A stretch of DNA of 20,671 bases from Spirochaetaceae bacterium. Lineage in GTDB: Bacteria > Spirochaetota > Spirochaetia > Treponematales > Breznakiellaceae. The notes beneath the pieces are model-generated. The model saw only the letters and a list, made by a program, of their open reading frames with translations. It did not search any database and was not told where the DNA came from. Shown in pieces: positions 8,101-15,686 of this stretch (its first letter is position 1; the number at the start of each line of letters is the position of its first letter). Location: contig JAIRSS010000008.1 of NCBI GenBank assembly GCA_031255315.1, forward strand, positions 1 to 20,671, in the 5' to 3' direction. The position numbers and the translations under genes are program-made.

Positions 8101-8123
8101 GTCTACCGGCCCCGTCTTACTGT
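8094..8123 (+). promoter_or_regulatory. Promoter of the divergent lipoprotein gene, predicted leaderless
   Basis: A consensus TTGACA (8094-8099) is followed after 18 bases by TACTGT (8118-8123), then 6 bases to the ATG at 8130. There is no Shine-Dalgarno. The -35 box shares five of its six bases with the -35 box of secA on the other strand, so RNA polymerase can probably serve only one direction at a time. The -10 box is weak. Confidence 0.45.
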
Positions 8124-8129
8124 CTTACT

Positions 8130-9335
8130 ATGAAGTTTTGGCCTATCGTGTTGGTTTCCGTCATGCCGCTCTTTTGCGGGTGCAATGAGGAACAGATTCT
8201 TTCAGTTACACGGGAAGATATGTTCAGTCTTGATATAGGACGCATGGAAGATCAGATTGATCTGTTTAATCTTGAAGGAGGCCGGAGCGCCCGGAAAACT
8301 TCGCTCGCCATGCGGGACGGCTTTTTCTATATCGCAAACGGAAACGGCGGGAAGATCGTCCGGTATACTTCCTTCGGGGACCTGTTGTTCATGATTTACA
8401 ATGAGGAGACGAACCCGCCGCCCCTTTCCCTGCGGCCGCTGGGGGAACATGACGGGGTAGTAACCCGCTGGGCTTTGACCTATCCCCTTCGCAGTCCCGG
8501 CGTCATTACCGTGGATTCCCGGAAGCATATCTACGTGGAAGACCGGCTCCCCCCGGAGCGCCACAGCTTCGACCAGGAAACCAACGTCCTCCTGGACGGC
8601 ATAATCCTTCATTTCGACGCCGACGGCAGGTTCCTGGAATACCTTGGCCAGGAAGGGGTAGGGGGGACCCCGTTTCCCCGCATTAACGGCCTCTTTACGA
8701 CTATCTATGACGAAATCGCCGTGATATGCCGCCTTCCCCAGGGATGGAACATTTATTGGTTCGACAGCAGCGGGGTTCCGCTCTTCCAAATACCCCTGCC
8801 GGATACGGCCGTACCCATACCCCGCGGCCGGTCCGGGGTGGTTCCCTCGGTAGACGCCGTCGCCGTCGCGCCTGACGCCAGGCGGTTGTTTATAAAGGTG
8901 GATTACCACCCGGACGCCTACGATGAACCCGGCGCCGCCCGCTCCGGGAACGAAGACGGCGGATCGGTCATCTGGATCATGGACGTGGAAGACGGCGCGT
9001 ATACCGGTACGGTGGATGTTCCCTTCTTCGAGTACGCGGCTGTGGTAAACAACAATCGGGTTACCGAAAATCTTCTGTATTCTATGCTGGGGGTCATCAA
9101 GGGGGGACGGATTTTTTTCTCGTTTCCTGTGGAGGGCGGGTACTCCCTGCTCATTCTTTCCGCCGGTTCCCGGGAACAGCGCCGGGGGTTTATCCAGGTT
9201 GATGACGAGGAACTCCGGTTCAATTCGTTTGATTTGTCCGAAGACGGCATACTTTCGGGGCTTCTCGCGACTAATTGGGAGGCAAAACTGGTGTGGTGGC
9301 GCACCGACCGCCTGGCCGGGGAGGTTGCGCCCTAA
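8130..9335 (+). CDS. Putative lipoprotein with beta-propeller/NHL-like repeats
   Basis: This 401-residue exported protein is of unknown function. The N-terminus is a short lipoprotein signal (MKFWPIVLVSVMPLFCGC) with Cys18 as the probable lipidated residue; the box FCGC is loose, as is common in spirochetes. The mature part contains repeated strand-turn units with Asp/Gly-rich motifs (ITVDSRKHIYVEDR, LHFDADGRFLEYLG, NIYWFDSSGVPLFQI, FDLSEDGILSGLL), suggestive of an NHL or six-bladed propeller-like fold. The frame is open further upstream from a TTG at 8094, but that start would destroy the signal peptide and overlap the promoter, so I chose ATG 8130. It is divergent from secA and upstream of nnr on the same strand (107-base gap). 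An envelope protein beside secA may be chance. Confidence 0.7.
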   Translation: MKFWPIVLVSVMPLFCGCNEEQILSVTREDMFSLDIGRMEDQIDLFNLEGGRSARKTSLAMRDGFFYIANGNGGKIVRYTSFGDLLFMIYNEETNPPPLSLRPLGEHDGVVTRWALTYPLRSPGVITVDSRKHIYVEDRLPPERHSFDQETNVLLDGIILHFDADGRFLEYLGQEGVGGTPFPRINGLFTTIYDEIAVICRLPQGWNIYWFDSSGVPLFQIPLPDTAVPIPRGRSGVVPSVDAVAVAPDARRLFIKVDYHPDAYDEPGAARSGNEDGGSVIWIMDVEDGAYTGTVDVPFFEYAAVVNNNRVTENLLYSMLGVIKGGRIFFSFPVEGGYSLLILSAGSREQRRGFIQVDDEELRFNSFDLSEDGILSGLLATNWEAKLVWWRTDRLAGEVAP

Positions 9336-9429
9336 GCGTATGAATGGACCCTGGGAAACCGCACGATCCCGGCCTAACCCGGCGCGTGTTTGCCCGCGGT
9401 TTTGGACCAGGTTCATAGAGCGATATACC

Positions 9430-9434
9430 GGAGG
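9430..9434 (+). promoter_or_regulatory. Shine-Dalgarno deciding the nnr start
   Basis: GGAGG at 9430-9434 is eight bases before the ATG at 9443. A second in-frame ATG directly follows at 9446. This is one of the strongest ribosome sites in the window and contrasts with the leaderless genes nearby. A weak promoter-like pair (TTGGAC 9402-9407, TATACC 9424-9429) overlaps it, so a separate nnr transcript is possible but unconvincing. Confidence 0.6.
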
Positions 9435-9442
9435 ATATATTA

Positions 9443-11020
9443 ATGATGAAATTAATTACCGCTGAAACCGCCCGGGCCCTGGACGCCGAAGCGTCCGCTT
9501 CCTGGGGCCTCGATCCCTTTGCCCTGGTGGAGGCTGCGGGCCGCTCCTGCGCCCGGGTCTTTACCAGGGCGTTTCCCGCGTTCTTTGCCGGCTCCTCGCC
9601 CCCCGCCGTAACGGCGGCGGCGGGTTCCGGCAACAACGCCGCTGACGCGATGGTCATGCTCCGCGTCCTCATCCTGGAAGGCGCCGCTTCAGCCGATTCT
9701 TCCCGGGTAGTGATAAACCGCCTCCCCGCCAGGAACGAGCGGAACCCCCGGTCTGAAGCCTTCCGTTCTCTGGCGGCTATGGGAGTTCCCGTTCACGTCT
9801 GGGACCGGCCGTCCGGCGGTGCGGATGAAGCGGCGGACTCCCTGCGGCGGGCGGACGTCGTCATAGACGGAGTCGCCGGCACCGGCGTCAGCGGCCCCCT
9901 GAGGGGCGCCGCCCTCGGGATGGTTCAGGCCGTCAATGCGGCGCGGAACGCCGCCGGCCGCAGCGGCCGCCCTCCCTTCGTCCTCGCCATAGACGTTCCT
10001 TCGGGAAATTTCGACGCCTGGACGCCGGGTATGCCCATTCTGGAAGCCGACGCATGCCTGGGGATAGAGCCGGTGAAACTCGCCCTCTACAAACCCGCCG
10101 CCCGGCGTTTTGCCGGGACCATTCTGTCTGTAGGGGGCGTGTTTCCCGCCGCCCTGGTAAGCCGTTTTGAAGGAGCGGAGCGCCTCTGCTGGGAAACCGC
10201 CTCTGAACGGATATCCCCGGTTCGTCCGGATGTTCATAAATATGGACGGGGCCTGGTAGAAATCCGGGCCGGCTCCCACGGCGCCGCCGGGGCCGCCCAT
10301 ATCGCCGCCCGGGGCGCTCAGGCCGCGGGCGCGGGGATTGTCCGCCTCCTGGTGGACGAGGAAATCTATCCCGTCCTGGCCCGGGCCGCCGGGGGCGTTA
10401 TGGTTGCAGTAAACGGAAGCCCGGCGGATACTCCCCGGCGGTTCAAACCTGACGCGATACTCCTGGGGCCCGGCTGGGGAACCGGCGCGGACCGGAAGGC
10501 GCTTTTAGAAAAAGCCCTGGAGCGGGAAGGGGAGGGGACCCCCCTCGTGCTGGACGCCGACGCCGTCGCCTTGGCGCGGGGGCTGACGTTTCACGGCGCG
10601 GCCGTCCTGACCCCGCACCCGGGGGAATTTGCCGCCTTTACCGGCCTTCCGGCGGAACAGCTTTCTAGCGATCCCATTCCCGCGCTCAGGGAAACCGCCC
10701 GCCGCATTCGGGGTACTATCTTGTTTAAGGGGCATGTACTGTATATAGCCGCCCCCGACGGGCGGCTGGGAATTTTGGACGGCATGAATTCAGCCCTGGC
10801 TTCAGGGGGAAGCGGGGATCTTCTGGCAGGTTTCTGCGCGGCCGCGGCCGCCCGGACCAGTAAAGCCGGCGCCTTCGACGGGTACGACTGCGCCGCCGCC
10901 GCGGCGGGCCTGCTCATGGCCGCCGCTTCCGCGCCGGAAAACGCCCGGCGCTTCTTCGATCCCGTCGAACTTGCCAACGCCGCCGCTTCCCTGGCGGGCG
11001 CGGCGTGGCTTCCGGCGTAA
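9443..11020 (+). CDS. nnr: Bifunctional NAD(P)H-hydrate epimerase / ADP-dependent NAD(P)HX dehydratase
   Basis: This 525-residue cytoplasmic enzyme repairs hydrated NADH and NADPH. The N-terminal YjeF_N domain (about 1-240) epimerises R- and S-NAD(P)HX. The C-terminal ribokinase-like domain (about 265-525) dehydrates S-NAD(P)HX at the cost of a nucleotide. Visible motifs are VIDGVAGTGVSGPLRG (Asp142), LAIDVPSG (Asp184), GPGWGTG (342-348), LTPHPGEF (389-396) and ASGGSGDLLAGF with Asp459. The fusion and length are typical. One oddity is that the epimerase loop usually written GNNGGDG reads GNNAADA (63-69), with both Gly-Gly and the final Gly replaced by Ala. The Asp is kept, but loop flexibility may be lost. 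The gene is GC- and Ala-rich compared with its neighbours. It is convergent with the C-S lyase gene, 54 bases away. Confidence 0.92.
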   Translation: MMKLITAETARALDAEASASWGLDPFALVEAAGRSCARVFTRAFPAFFAGSSPPAVTAAAGSGNNAADAMVMLRVLILEGAASADSSRVVINRLPARNERNPRSEAFRSLAAMGVPVHVWDRPSGGADEAADSLRRADVVIDGVAGTGVSGPLRGAALGMVQAVNAARNAAGRSGRPPFVLAIDVPSGNFDAWTPGMPILEADACLGIEPVKLALYKPAARRFAGTILSVGGVFPAALVSRFEGAERLCWETASERISPVRPDVHKYGRGLVEIRAGSHGAAGAAHIAARGAQAAGAGIVRLLVDEEIYPVLARAAGGVMVAVNGSPADTPRRFKPDAILLGPGWGTGADRKALLEKALEREGEGTPLVLDADAVALARGLTFHGAAVLTPHPGEFAAFTGLPAEQLSSDPIPALRETARRIRGTILFKGHVLYIAAPDGRLGILDGMNSALASGGSGDLLAGFCAAAAARTSKAGAFDGYDCAAAAAGLLMAAASAPENARRFFDPVELANAAASLAGAAWLPA

Positions 11021-11074
11021 CACGCCGCCCACGGCGGGGAGAAAACGCCCACCCCCGCCGCCCCGATGGCGGCC

Positions 11075-12262
11075 CTAAACCAGCGCGCGGCGTTTGAGGG
11101 CTTTGAGCAAGCGTTCCAGGGCTTCTTCCAGCACCGCGGCGGGGCAGGCGAGATTTATCCGTTCAAAGCCCCGGCCTTCCGGTCCGAACATCGCGCCCTC
11201 GTCCAGGAACAGTTCCGCGTCATGAACCATGAATTCTTCAAGAGCTTTGTAATCCAAGCCCAGATCCCGGAAATCCAGCCACACCAGGTAGGTCCCTTCC
11301 AGGGGAAAAACCCTGATCCGGGGAAGATGCTTCTCCATAAAATTTTTGAGAAGCCGGTAATTCGCGGCGATAACCAGGAGAAGCTCGTCCAGCCATGCCT
11401 CGCAGCGGGTATAGGCGATCTCACAGGCTTTAAGCCCCAGAACGCCGGGATTATGGAAGGCGCTTTTCCGCACCCGGGCCGAGAGTTTTTCCCGGAGTTC
11501 CCGGTTGGGAACGATGATGTTCGACAACTGCATACCCGCCAGGTTAAACGTCTTGCTGGGCGCCGTACATACGATGCAGTTTTGCGCGGCCTCCTCTGAA
11601 AGAGCGGCGAAGACCATGTGGGCCGCCCCGGGCATGAGGAGGTCGAAATGTATTTCATCGGAAAGTACCAGAACCTGATTGCGGAAGCATATCTCCGCCG
11701 TCCGAAGGAGTTCTTCCCGCGTCCAAACCCGCCCCACCGGGTTATGAGGGCTGCAGAAAATGAGCAACGTATTCAGGGGGTTCCCGGCGGCTTCCTCAAG
11801 AGCCGCATAATCAATGGTATAGGCCGCCCCGTTTTGAACCAGGGGGACCCGGACCAATTTCCGGCCGTTTTCGGCCGCCGCCGTGGTAAAGGGATAGTAC
11901 ACAGGCGGCATGATGATAACCCCGTCGCCCGGTTCCGTGAACGCCGCTACTCCGTTATACAGGGCGGAAACCACGCCGGGGGTCTGGATAATCCACTCCT
12001 CCCTGACTTCCCAGTCGTGCCGCCGGCGCATCCAGCCGGCAACTATCTGTACATACTCCTCCGTTACAGCCGCGTATCCCAGGACCGCCTGATCCAGGAA
12101 GTCCTTGAGCCCCGAGACAATTTCCGGCTGGGCGGGAAATTCCATATCCGCTACGGAAAGGGGGATGATCTCCGGAGATACATCCGCCTTTTTTCGATAC
12201 ATGGCTTCCCATTTTGAGGAACCGGTCCCTTTTCTGTTGAGCCGCGTGGTAAAATCATACAT
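11075..12262 (-). CDS. MalY/PatB-type PLP-dependent C-S lyase (aminotransferase class I/II)
   Basis: This 395-residue fold-type I PLP enzyme belongs to the branch containing MalY and PatB, which cleave C-S bonds (cystathionine beta-lyase or cysteine-S-conjugate lyase activity). The catalytic Lys is about 237 (APSKTFNLAG). Other PLP contacts are in CSPHNPVGRVW (about 170-180) and VLSDEIHFDL (about 199-208). The N-terminal YDFTTRLNRKGTGSSKW and SVADMEF segments are diagnostic of the family. The start at 12262 is chosen because the family begins with this motif and GGGGAGAGA (12271-12279 on the complement) lies eight bases upstream; the frame extends 20 residues further but without support. The probable product is H2S, ammonia and pyruvate from Cys or cystathionine, a reaction seen in treponeme cystalysin, but the substrate is not proven here. 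Confidence 0.87.
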   Translation of the reverse strand: MYDFTTRLNRKGTGSSKWEAMYRKKADVSPEIIPLSVADMEFPAQPEIVSGLKDFLDQAVLGYAAVTEEYVQIVAGWMRRRHDWEVREEWIIQTPGVVSALYNGVAAFTEPGDGVIIMPPVYYPFTTAAAENGRKLVRVPLVQNGAAYTIDYAALEEAAGNPLNTLLIFCSPHNPVGRVWTREELLRTAEICFRNQVLVLSDEIHFDLLMPGAAHMVFAALSEEAAQNCIVCTAPSKTFNLAGMQLSNIIVPNRELREKLSARVRKSAFHNPGVLGLKACEIAYTRCEAWLDELLLVIAANYRLLKNFMEKHLPRIRVFPLEGTYLVWLDFRDLGLDYKALEEFMVHDAELFLDEGAMFGPEGRGFERINLACPAAVLEEALERLLKALKRRALV

Positions 12263-12284
12263 CAAACAACTCTCTCCCCATCTG

Positions 12285-12314
12285 ATTATAGCTGAAAGGG
12301 TGTACGGGCCGCAA
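12285..12314 (-). promoter_or_regulatory. malY-type gene promoter
   Basis: On the minus strand a perfect TATAAT (12285-12290) is preceded after 18 bases by TTGCGG (12309-12314). The expected transcript start near 12278 leaves a leader of about 15 bases holding the purine-rich ribosome site. Confidence 0.55.
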
Positions 12315-12418
12315 TCACACACTACGATGAGACGCGGCCAAAACCGCCGGCGGGGGCGCTCCGGCGCGTTTGAGGCCGGAGCCTCTAATCTTCAAAATAC
12401 AACAGTTCTTCAGCGCGG

Positions 12419-12447
12419 TATACACGAATAATTTCTTGTATTATAGT
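12419..12447 (+). promoter_or_regulatory. Promoter of the PAS gene, predicted leaderless
   Basis: TATACA (12419-12424), a 17-base spacer and TATAGT (12442-12447) are followed 8 bases later by the ATG at 12456. No Shine-Dalgarno is present. An overlapping alternative -10 is TATTAT (12439-12444). Confidence 0.45.
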
Positions 12448-12455
12448 CAGTTATT

Positions 12456-13022
12456 ATGGATATTATGGATATTGCCGCCCTGATGGTGGATTTTTTGGGT
12501 AAGGCGAGCGGAGGGGCCTGGGAGATTGTCTTGCAGGATTTGCGGCCCGAAAAGATGTGCATCGTGGCTATAGCCAACGGCCATATCAGCGGACGTTCCA
12601 TCGGGTCCCCGCCGACCGATTTGACGCTTAGGCTGATAGCCCAGGGAGTCTGGAAAACCAGGGACTATATATGCAATTATGAGGGCACGACCCGGGACAA
12701 CCGCCCTCTGCAATCGTCAACCTTTTTTATAAAAGACGAGGGGAAACTTCTGGGTATGTTGAGCGTGAATAAGGATGTCAGCCAATATACCAGAATCAGC
12801 GATGATATTCTGCGCCTTGCCGGGCTGCGGCCGATGGGGTTTCAGTCCGCAGCCGTCCGCCGGCTGGAAAGTTCTTATGAGGTTTTTTACGAAGATATAG
12901 AAGGAATCATTAAATCGGTGTTTAAGGAGTTACGGGTAGGAGGATCCCTGGAACGGATTTCCCAGGCGGAACGTCTGGCGGTCATTGAACAGCCTGCCGA
13001 ACAGGAGGGGTTCCCTTCCTGA
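12456..13022 (+). CDS. YheO-like PAS-domain protein lacking its C-terminal helix-turn-helix
   Basis: The 188-residue protein matches the YheO-like PAS domain over about residues 5-115 (WEIVLQDLRPEKMCIVAIANGHISGRSIGSPPTDL, with continuation through LLGMLSVNKD). In the family this sensor part is followed by a DNA-binding HTH domain, so the usual role is a transcription regulator sensing a small ligand. Here the frame runs through the linker (SQAERLAVIEQ, about 166-176, where the HTH region should begin) and stops at 13020-13022. The DNA beyond it, in other frames, has faint HTH-like traces (for example VSE and RYQEAVRS up to about 13105). A truncated regulator or a frameshift from G-rich runs are both possible. 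It is divergent from the C-S lyase gene. An alternative start is ATG 12465. Confidence 0.75.
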   Translation: MDIMDIAALMVDFLGKASGGAWEIVLQDLRPEKMCIVAIANGHISGRSIGSPPTDLTLRLIAQGVWKTRDYICNYEGTTRDNRPLQSSTFFIKDEGKLLGMLSVNKDVSQYTRISDDILRLAGLRPMGFQSAAVRRLESSYEVFYEDIEGIIKSVFKELRVGGSLERISQAERLAVIEQPAEQEGFPS

Positions 13023-13119
13023 GAAAATTCGGCGGATGAATGGGGGATGGGGCGCGGCAAGTACCGGGTTTCGGAGCGGCCTCAGATACCAGGAAGCGGT
13101 AAGAAGCGGGGGAAAGATT

Positions 13120-13725
13120 ATGCCGGAACAGCCTGATGCGTCCCGGGAACAGGAAGAAAGCAAGGCCGGGCCCGGCGGCGGGGAGCCTGACCGGGACATC
13201 GTTTTTCATTATTCCAGGGAACGGCGCCTTGCGCGGGCTTCCCAAACGGTTCGGGATCTCTATGATACCTCTCCAGCCTCCCGGCCTACACTGTACAAAG
13301 CCTTCACGGGGGGGACCCGGGCGGGGGCTGTCCTCCTCATTACTATCGTCATGGTGTCGTTCATCCTCCTGTTTCTTTCCCGGGACGCCGGGGAACGCGG
13401 CGGGGCGTCCCTGGCCGGGAATGCGGTTGCCGTGTCGGCTCTGGGCTTCCCCGCACGGGATGGAAAAGACGCGGCGGCGTATCTTACCGTCATCAAGAAA
13501 ACAACTTCCGAGCGGGCCTATACCGGTCCGGTGGATGTAGCGGTCTCGGTATACCAACACGAGGGCGGGGTAGGGGAGGAGCCGCCCATAGCGGCGCAGC
13601 GGATATTCTTCACCCTTGAACCTGAGGAAGATTTCAGGTTCTCCGTCCCGTTTACCGGGCCGGAGCTTATCCTGATTTTCCGCGCGGGAGAGGAACTGGC
13701 CTCCTTCCGGGTAAAACCCGAATAG
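13120..13725 (+). CDS. Single-span membrane protein of unknown function
   Basis: This 201-residue protein is not assigned to a known family. It has a charged cytoplasmic N-terminus (about 1-66), one clear transmembrane segment (AGAVLLITIVMVSFILLFL, about 68-87), and an extracytoplasmic part of about 110 residues rich in beta-strand character (VDVAVSVYQHE, RIFFTLEPEEDFRFSVPF, LILIFRAGEELASFRV). The start at 13120 is preferred because a purine-rich GGGGGAAAG precedes it. The frame is open upstream to a TTG at 12985, but that part overlaps the PAS gene and looks like degraded HTH sequence. It probably shares a transcript with the PAS gene. Confidence 0.65.
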   Translation: MPEQPDASREQEESKAGPGGGEPDRDIVFHYSRERRLARASQTVRDLYDTSPASRPTLYKAFTGGTRAGAVLLITIVMVSFILLFLSRDAGERGGASLAGNAVAVSALGFPARDGKDAAAYLTVIKKTTSERAYTGPVDVAVSVYQHEGGVGEEPPIAAQRIFFTLEPEEDFRFSVPFTGPELILIFRAGEELASFRVKPE

Positions 13726-13770
13726 CCGCCTGTGTAGCGGGTTCGTCTTTTAATTTTCCGTATAAGCGTC

Positions 13771-13776
13771 TATACT
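13771..13776 (+). promoter_or_regulatory. -10 box of the 13786 gene, predicted leaderless
   Basis: TATACT at 13771-13776 ends 9 bases before the ATG at 13786. The -35 position (TTTTAA, 13748-13753) is weak. No Shine-Dalgarno is present, so a leaderless transcript is likely. Confidence 0.4.
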
Positions 13777-13785
13777 TACCCAATC

Positions 13786-14202
13786 ATGATTCAATTTTAT
13801 TTTCTATCGGTGCTGCTTAACGCTCTTACAGGATATATCCTGAGCAGCGGGAGCGGCCAAAAAGAAAGCGAGGGTTCCCTGGAGCGGGGGATCGATCGGT
13901 TCCTCCGAAACGATACGTTCCGCCTTGTCCTGGGATTGGCCGCTATGGCGACGGGGCTGCTGAAGCTCTTATCGTCCACAAACGGTGATATACCGGTTAT
14001 CGGGGACTGTATCCCGGCTGTCGCGGGTCTTGGGACCGGATTCATCCTCGTCTTTGAGTATTACAACGCCCGGTCGGCCCTGAATACTGAAAAATCCGAA
14101 GCCTTTGCCCGGTCCCTGGAGCAGAACAAACGCTGGGTGGGCTTTATCGCCCTTGCGTCGGCGGCGCTTCACTTTCTCTTTCCGGGAGTGCTTTTTCTGT
14201 AA
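13786..14202 (+). CDS. Small four-span membrane protein of unknown function
   Basis: This 138-residue protein has four hydrophobic segments (about residues 3-19, 45-62, 71-90 and 117-137). A basic/acidic first loop (KESEGSLERGIDRFLRND) and a second charged loop (NTEKSEAFARSLEQNKR) separate them. I do not recognise the family. It is followed after one base by the Nudix hydrolase gene, so the pair is almost certainly translationally coupled. Confidence 0.7.
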   Translation: MIQFYFLSVLLNALTGYILSSGSGQKESEGSLERGIDRFLRNDTFRLVLGLAAMATGLLKLLSSTNGDIPVIGDCIPAVAGLGTGFILVFEYYNARSALNTEKSEAFARSLEQNKRWVGFIALASAALHFLFPGVLFL

Positions 14203-14203
14203 C

Positions 14204-14611
14204 ATGGGCGCTACACGGTATTCCGTTGCGGGCGTAGCGGTAGAAAACGGCAAGGTTTTCATAGCCCGGCGCGTCCCCGGAGGCGGCTTGGGGGGCAAAT
14301 GGGAATTCCCCGGCGGGAAGGTGGAGGCGGGAGAATCCGACGAAGCGGCCCTGATTCGTGAATTCCAGGAGGAATTTGCCGTAACGGTCAGGCCCGGCCC
14401 CTTCCTGGGGAGCGCTTCTTTTGAGCACCGCGGGGAAACCCGGGTCCTCCGGGCCTACCGGGTGTACCTGGAAAGCCGCGATTTTATCCTTTCCGAGCAT
14501 ACCGCGTGGGACTGGGTTTTCCCCGAAACGATTGCCGGCCTGGACTTTGCCGGTTCGGACATGAAACTGCTTCCTGAATTAGCACAGCACCTGGGGCTGT
14601 TCCAAAACTAA
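14204..14611 (+). CDS. MutT-like Nudix hydrolase
   Basis: This 135-residue enzyme resembles MutT/8-oxo-dGTP diphosphatase, which cleaves oxidised nucleotides to prevent mutation, although other Nudix substrates are possible. The Nudix box G-x5-E-x7-REUxEExGU is visible as GKVEAGESDEAALIREFQEEFAV at about residues 38-60. All metal-binding Glu residues are present; only the late Gly is replaced by Phe. The opening RYSVAGVAVENGKVFIARR and LGGKWEFPGGKVE are typical MutT. I chose ATG 14204 because it starts the domain and lies one base after the stop of the membrane gene; upstream residues in the same frame only shadow that gene. The last codons form the left arm of the terminator-like repeat at 14593-14651. 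Confidence 0.88.
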   Translation: MGATRYSVAGVAVENGKVFIARRVPGGGLGGKWEFPGGKVEAGESDEAALIREFQEEFAVTVRPGPFLGSASFEHRGETRVLRAYRVYLESRDFILSEHTAWDWVFPETIAGLDFAGSDMKLLPELAQHLGLFQN

Positions 14612-14651
14612 TTGACGGCGCGCTAAAAGCCCGCGGTTCTGGAACAGCCCC
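14593..14651. terminator. Inverted repeat between convergent genes, probable bidirectional terminator
   Basis: GGGGCTGTTCCA (14593-14604) pairs perfectly over 12 bp with TGGAACAGCCCC (14640-14651) around a 35-base loop. It lies between the stop of the Nudix gene and the stop of the omptin gene, the left arm being the last codons of the Nudix gene. The sequence is the same repeat as at 5221-5256. The lack of T-runs makes termination an inference from position. Confidence 0.5.
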
Positions 14652-14660
14652 GCCGGAAGG

Positions 14661-15683
14661 TTAGAAAAACACATTCAAAGCCAGCCCCGCATCTACGGCG
14701 TTGAAGCCGGCGCCCGCTGTATCAGCGTTCCAGGGATACGACACTGATTTACTGGGGATGCGGGTTCGGCTGTCCCCCCGGCTGCCCTGGATATACCGGT
14801 AAGACGCTGTCCCCGTAAGGGCCAGCCGCGCATTAAACGCATAGGATATTTCAAGGCGCGGCTCCAGCAGGACGCCTCCGGTTGGGCGGTCTTGAAATTC
14901 ATACACGGGAAGATGTTCATCAAGCGCCCAAGCCCATATCAATCCGGGGGATACGTTCAGGGAAACCGCAACCAGCCATCGGGACACGACGGGGATAGTT
15001 ATGGTAAGGCCGGGAGAAATTATCAGCCACTGCTGGGAATACCCAATCAGATCTCCATATACCGGGGTTTGAGGATCCGAAGGATCCCAGGGCTTCGTGG
15101 TGTTTCCCGGCTCGTATTGATAATACCCGTCCCGGGCCATCCAGTCAAAATACCTATACGATACGGCGCCTTGTAAGGTCAGGAAGGCGAAGGGCTGATC
15201 CCGGCGCGTCAGGGGAATGGAAACGCCCAGGGCAAAATCCGTCAGAAACGCCCGGAGCGTATAATTATCATGGGCGGAATAGTTCGTCAGAATTGAATGA
15301 TCCGAGGTGTTCTGCCAATCCCGGTCCTCCATTATCCCGGTTCCGCCGGGAATACCGGCCGCGAAAGAAAGGTTTGCGGAGAAGCCCGGAGCATTCCGGA
15401 GGGTAGGGGTAGAAAAGGACAGGCCGGCCCCGGCATACGCCAGGGGTTTGATATCCCACAGCAGTTGGCTTTTATAATCCGGAGACTGGGAATCCCAGTA
15501 TACAATTTCTTCACTCTGCCCGTAGAATATGCCGGTCCTGACCTGGGCCGAAAAGCCGGACCGTGAATCCTTCCCGAAAGCGTCCGTCCGGGGCGGGGAA
15601 TAGGCTTGCTGGCTCACCGCCGGCGCGGTCGAAAAGGCGCAGCAGACGATGACGAAAAATAAAAAAAAGGGTATAGTTTTCAT
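14661..15683 (-). CDS. Omptin-family outer-membrane protease
   Basis: This 340-residue outer-membrane beta-barrel endopeptidase belongs to the OmpT/Pla class, which cleaves between basic residues at the cell surface. A signal peptide (MKTIPFFLFFVIVCCAF, cleavage near residue 24) precedes a barrel that ends in Phe. Family landmarks follow in order: GIFYGQSEEIVYW and SQLLWDIK (first strands), Asp120 and Asp122 in GIMEDRDWQN, GYYQY and IGYSQQW in the middle, and Asp255-Glu-His257 in WALDEHLPVY. These correspond to OmpT Asp83/Asp85 and Asp210/His212, so the catalytic set is complete. Mature omptins are about 290-300 residues; this one is slightly longer. The start at 15683 is chosen for the signal peptide and the promoter; the frame extends 12 residues upstream without support. 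Substrate and LPS dependence cannot be inferred. Confidence 0.85.
   Translation of the reverse strand: MKTIPFFLFFVIVCCAFSTAPAVSQQAYSPPRTDAFGKDSRSGFSAQVRTGIFYGQSEEIVYWDSQSPDYKSQLLWDIKPLAYAGAGLSFSTPTLRNAPGFSANLSFAAGIPGGTGIMEDRDWQNTSDHSILTNYSAHDNYTLRAFLTDFALGVSIPLTRRDQPFAFLTLQGAVSYRYFDWMARDGYYQYEPGNTTKPWDPSDPQTPVYGDLIGYSQQWLIISPGLTITIPVVSRWLVAVSLNVSPGLIWAWALDEHLPVYEFQDRPTGGVLLEPRLEISYAFNARLALTGTASYRYIQGSRGDSRTRIPSKSVSYPWNADTAGAGFNAVDAGLALNVFF
15672..15677 (+). promoter_or_regulatory. -10 box of the SH3 lipoprotein gene, predicted leaderless
   Basis: TATAGT at 15672-15677 is 9 bases before the ATG at 15687. A partial -35 (ATGACG, 15649-15654) is 17 bases upstream. There is no Shine-Dalgarno. These elements lie inside the omptin coding sequence. 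Confidence 0.45.
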
Positions 15684-15686
15684 CTT

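Noticed and set aside
8202..9416. Minus-strand open frame of 404 codons opposite the lipoprotein gene
   Set aside because: It is an antisense shadow in GC-rich DNA with no signal or motif; the plus strand has a lipoprotein signal and promoter.
12985..13119. TTG start at 12985 for the single-span membrane protein
   Set aside because: The extra 45 residues overlap the PAS gene and look like shifted HTH remnants; ATG 13120 has a purine-rich site before it.
14605..14639. A riboswitch in the loop of the repeat between Nudix and omptin genes
   Set aside because: It lies at the 3' ends of convergent genes, is too short for a known aptamer, and is better explained as a terminator-like repeat.
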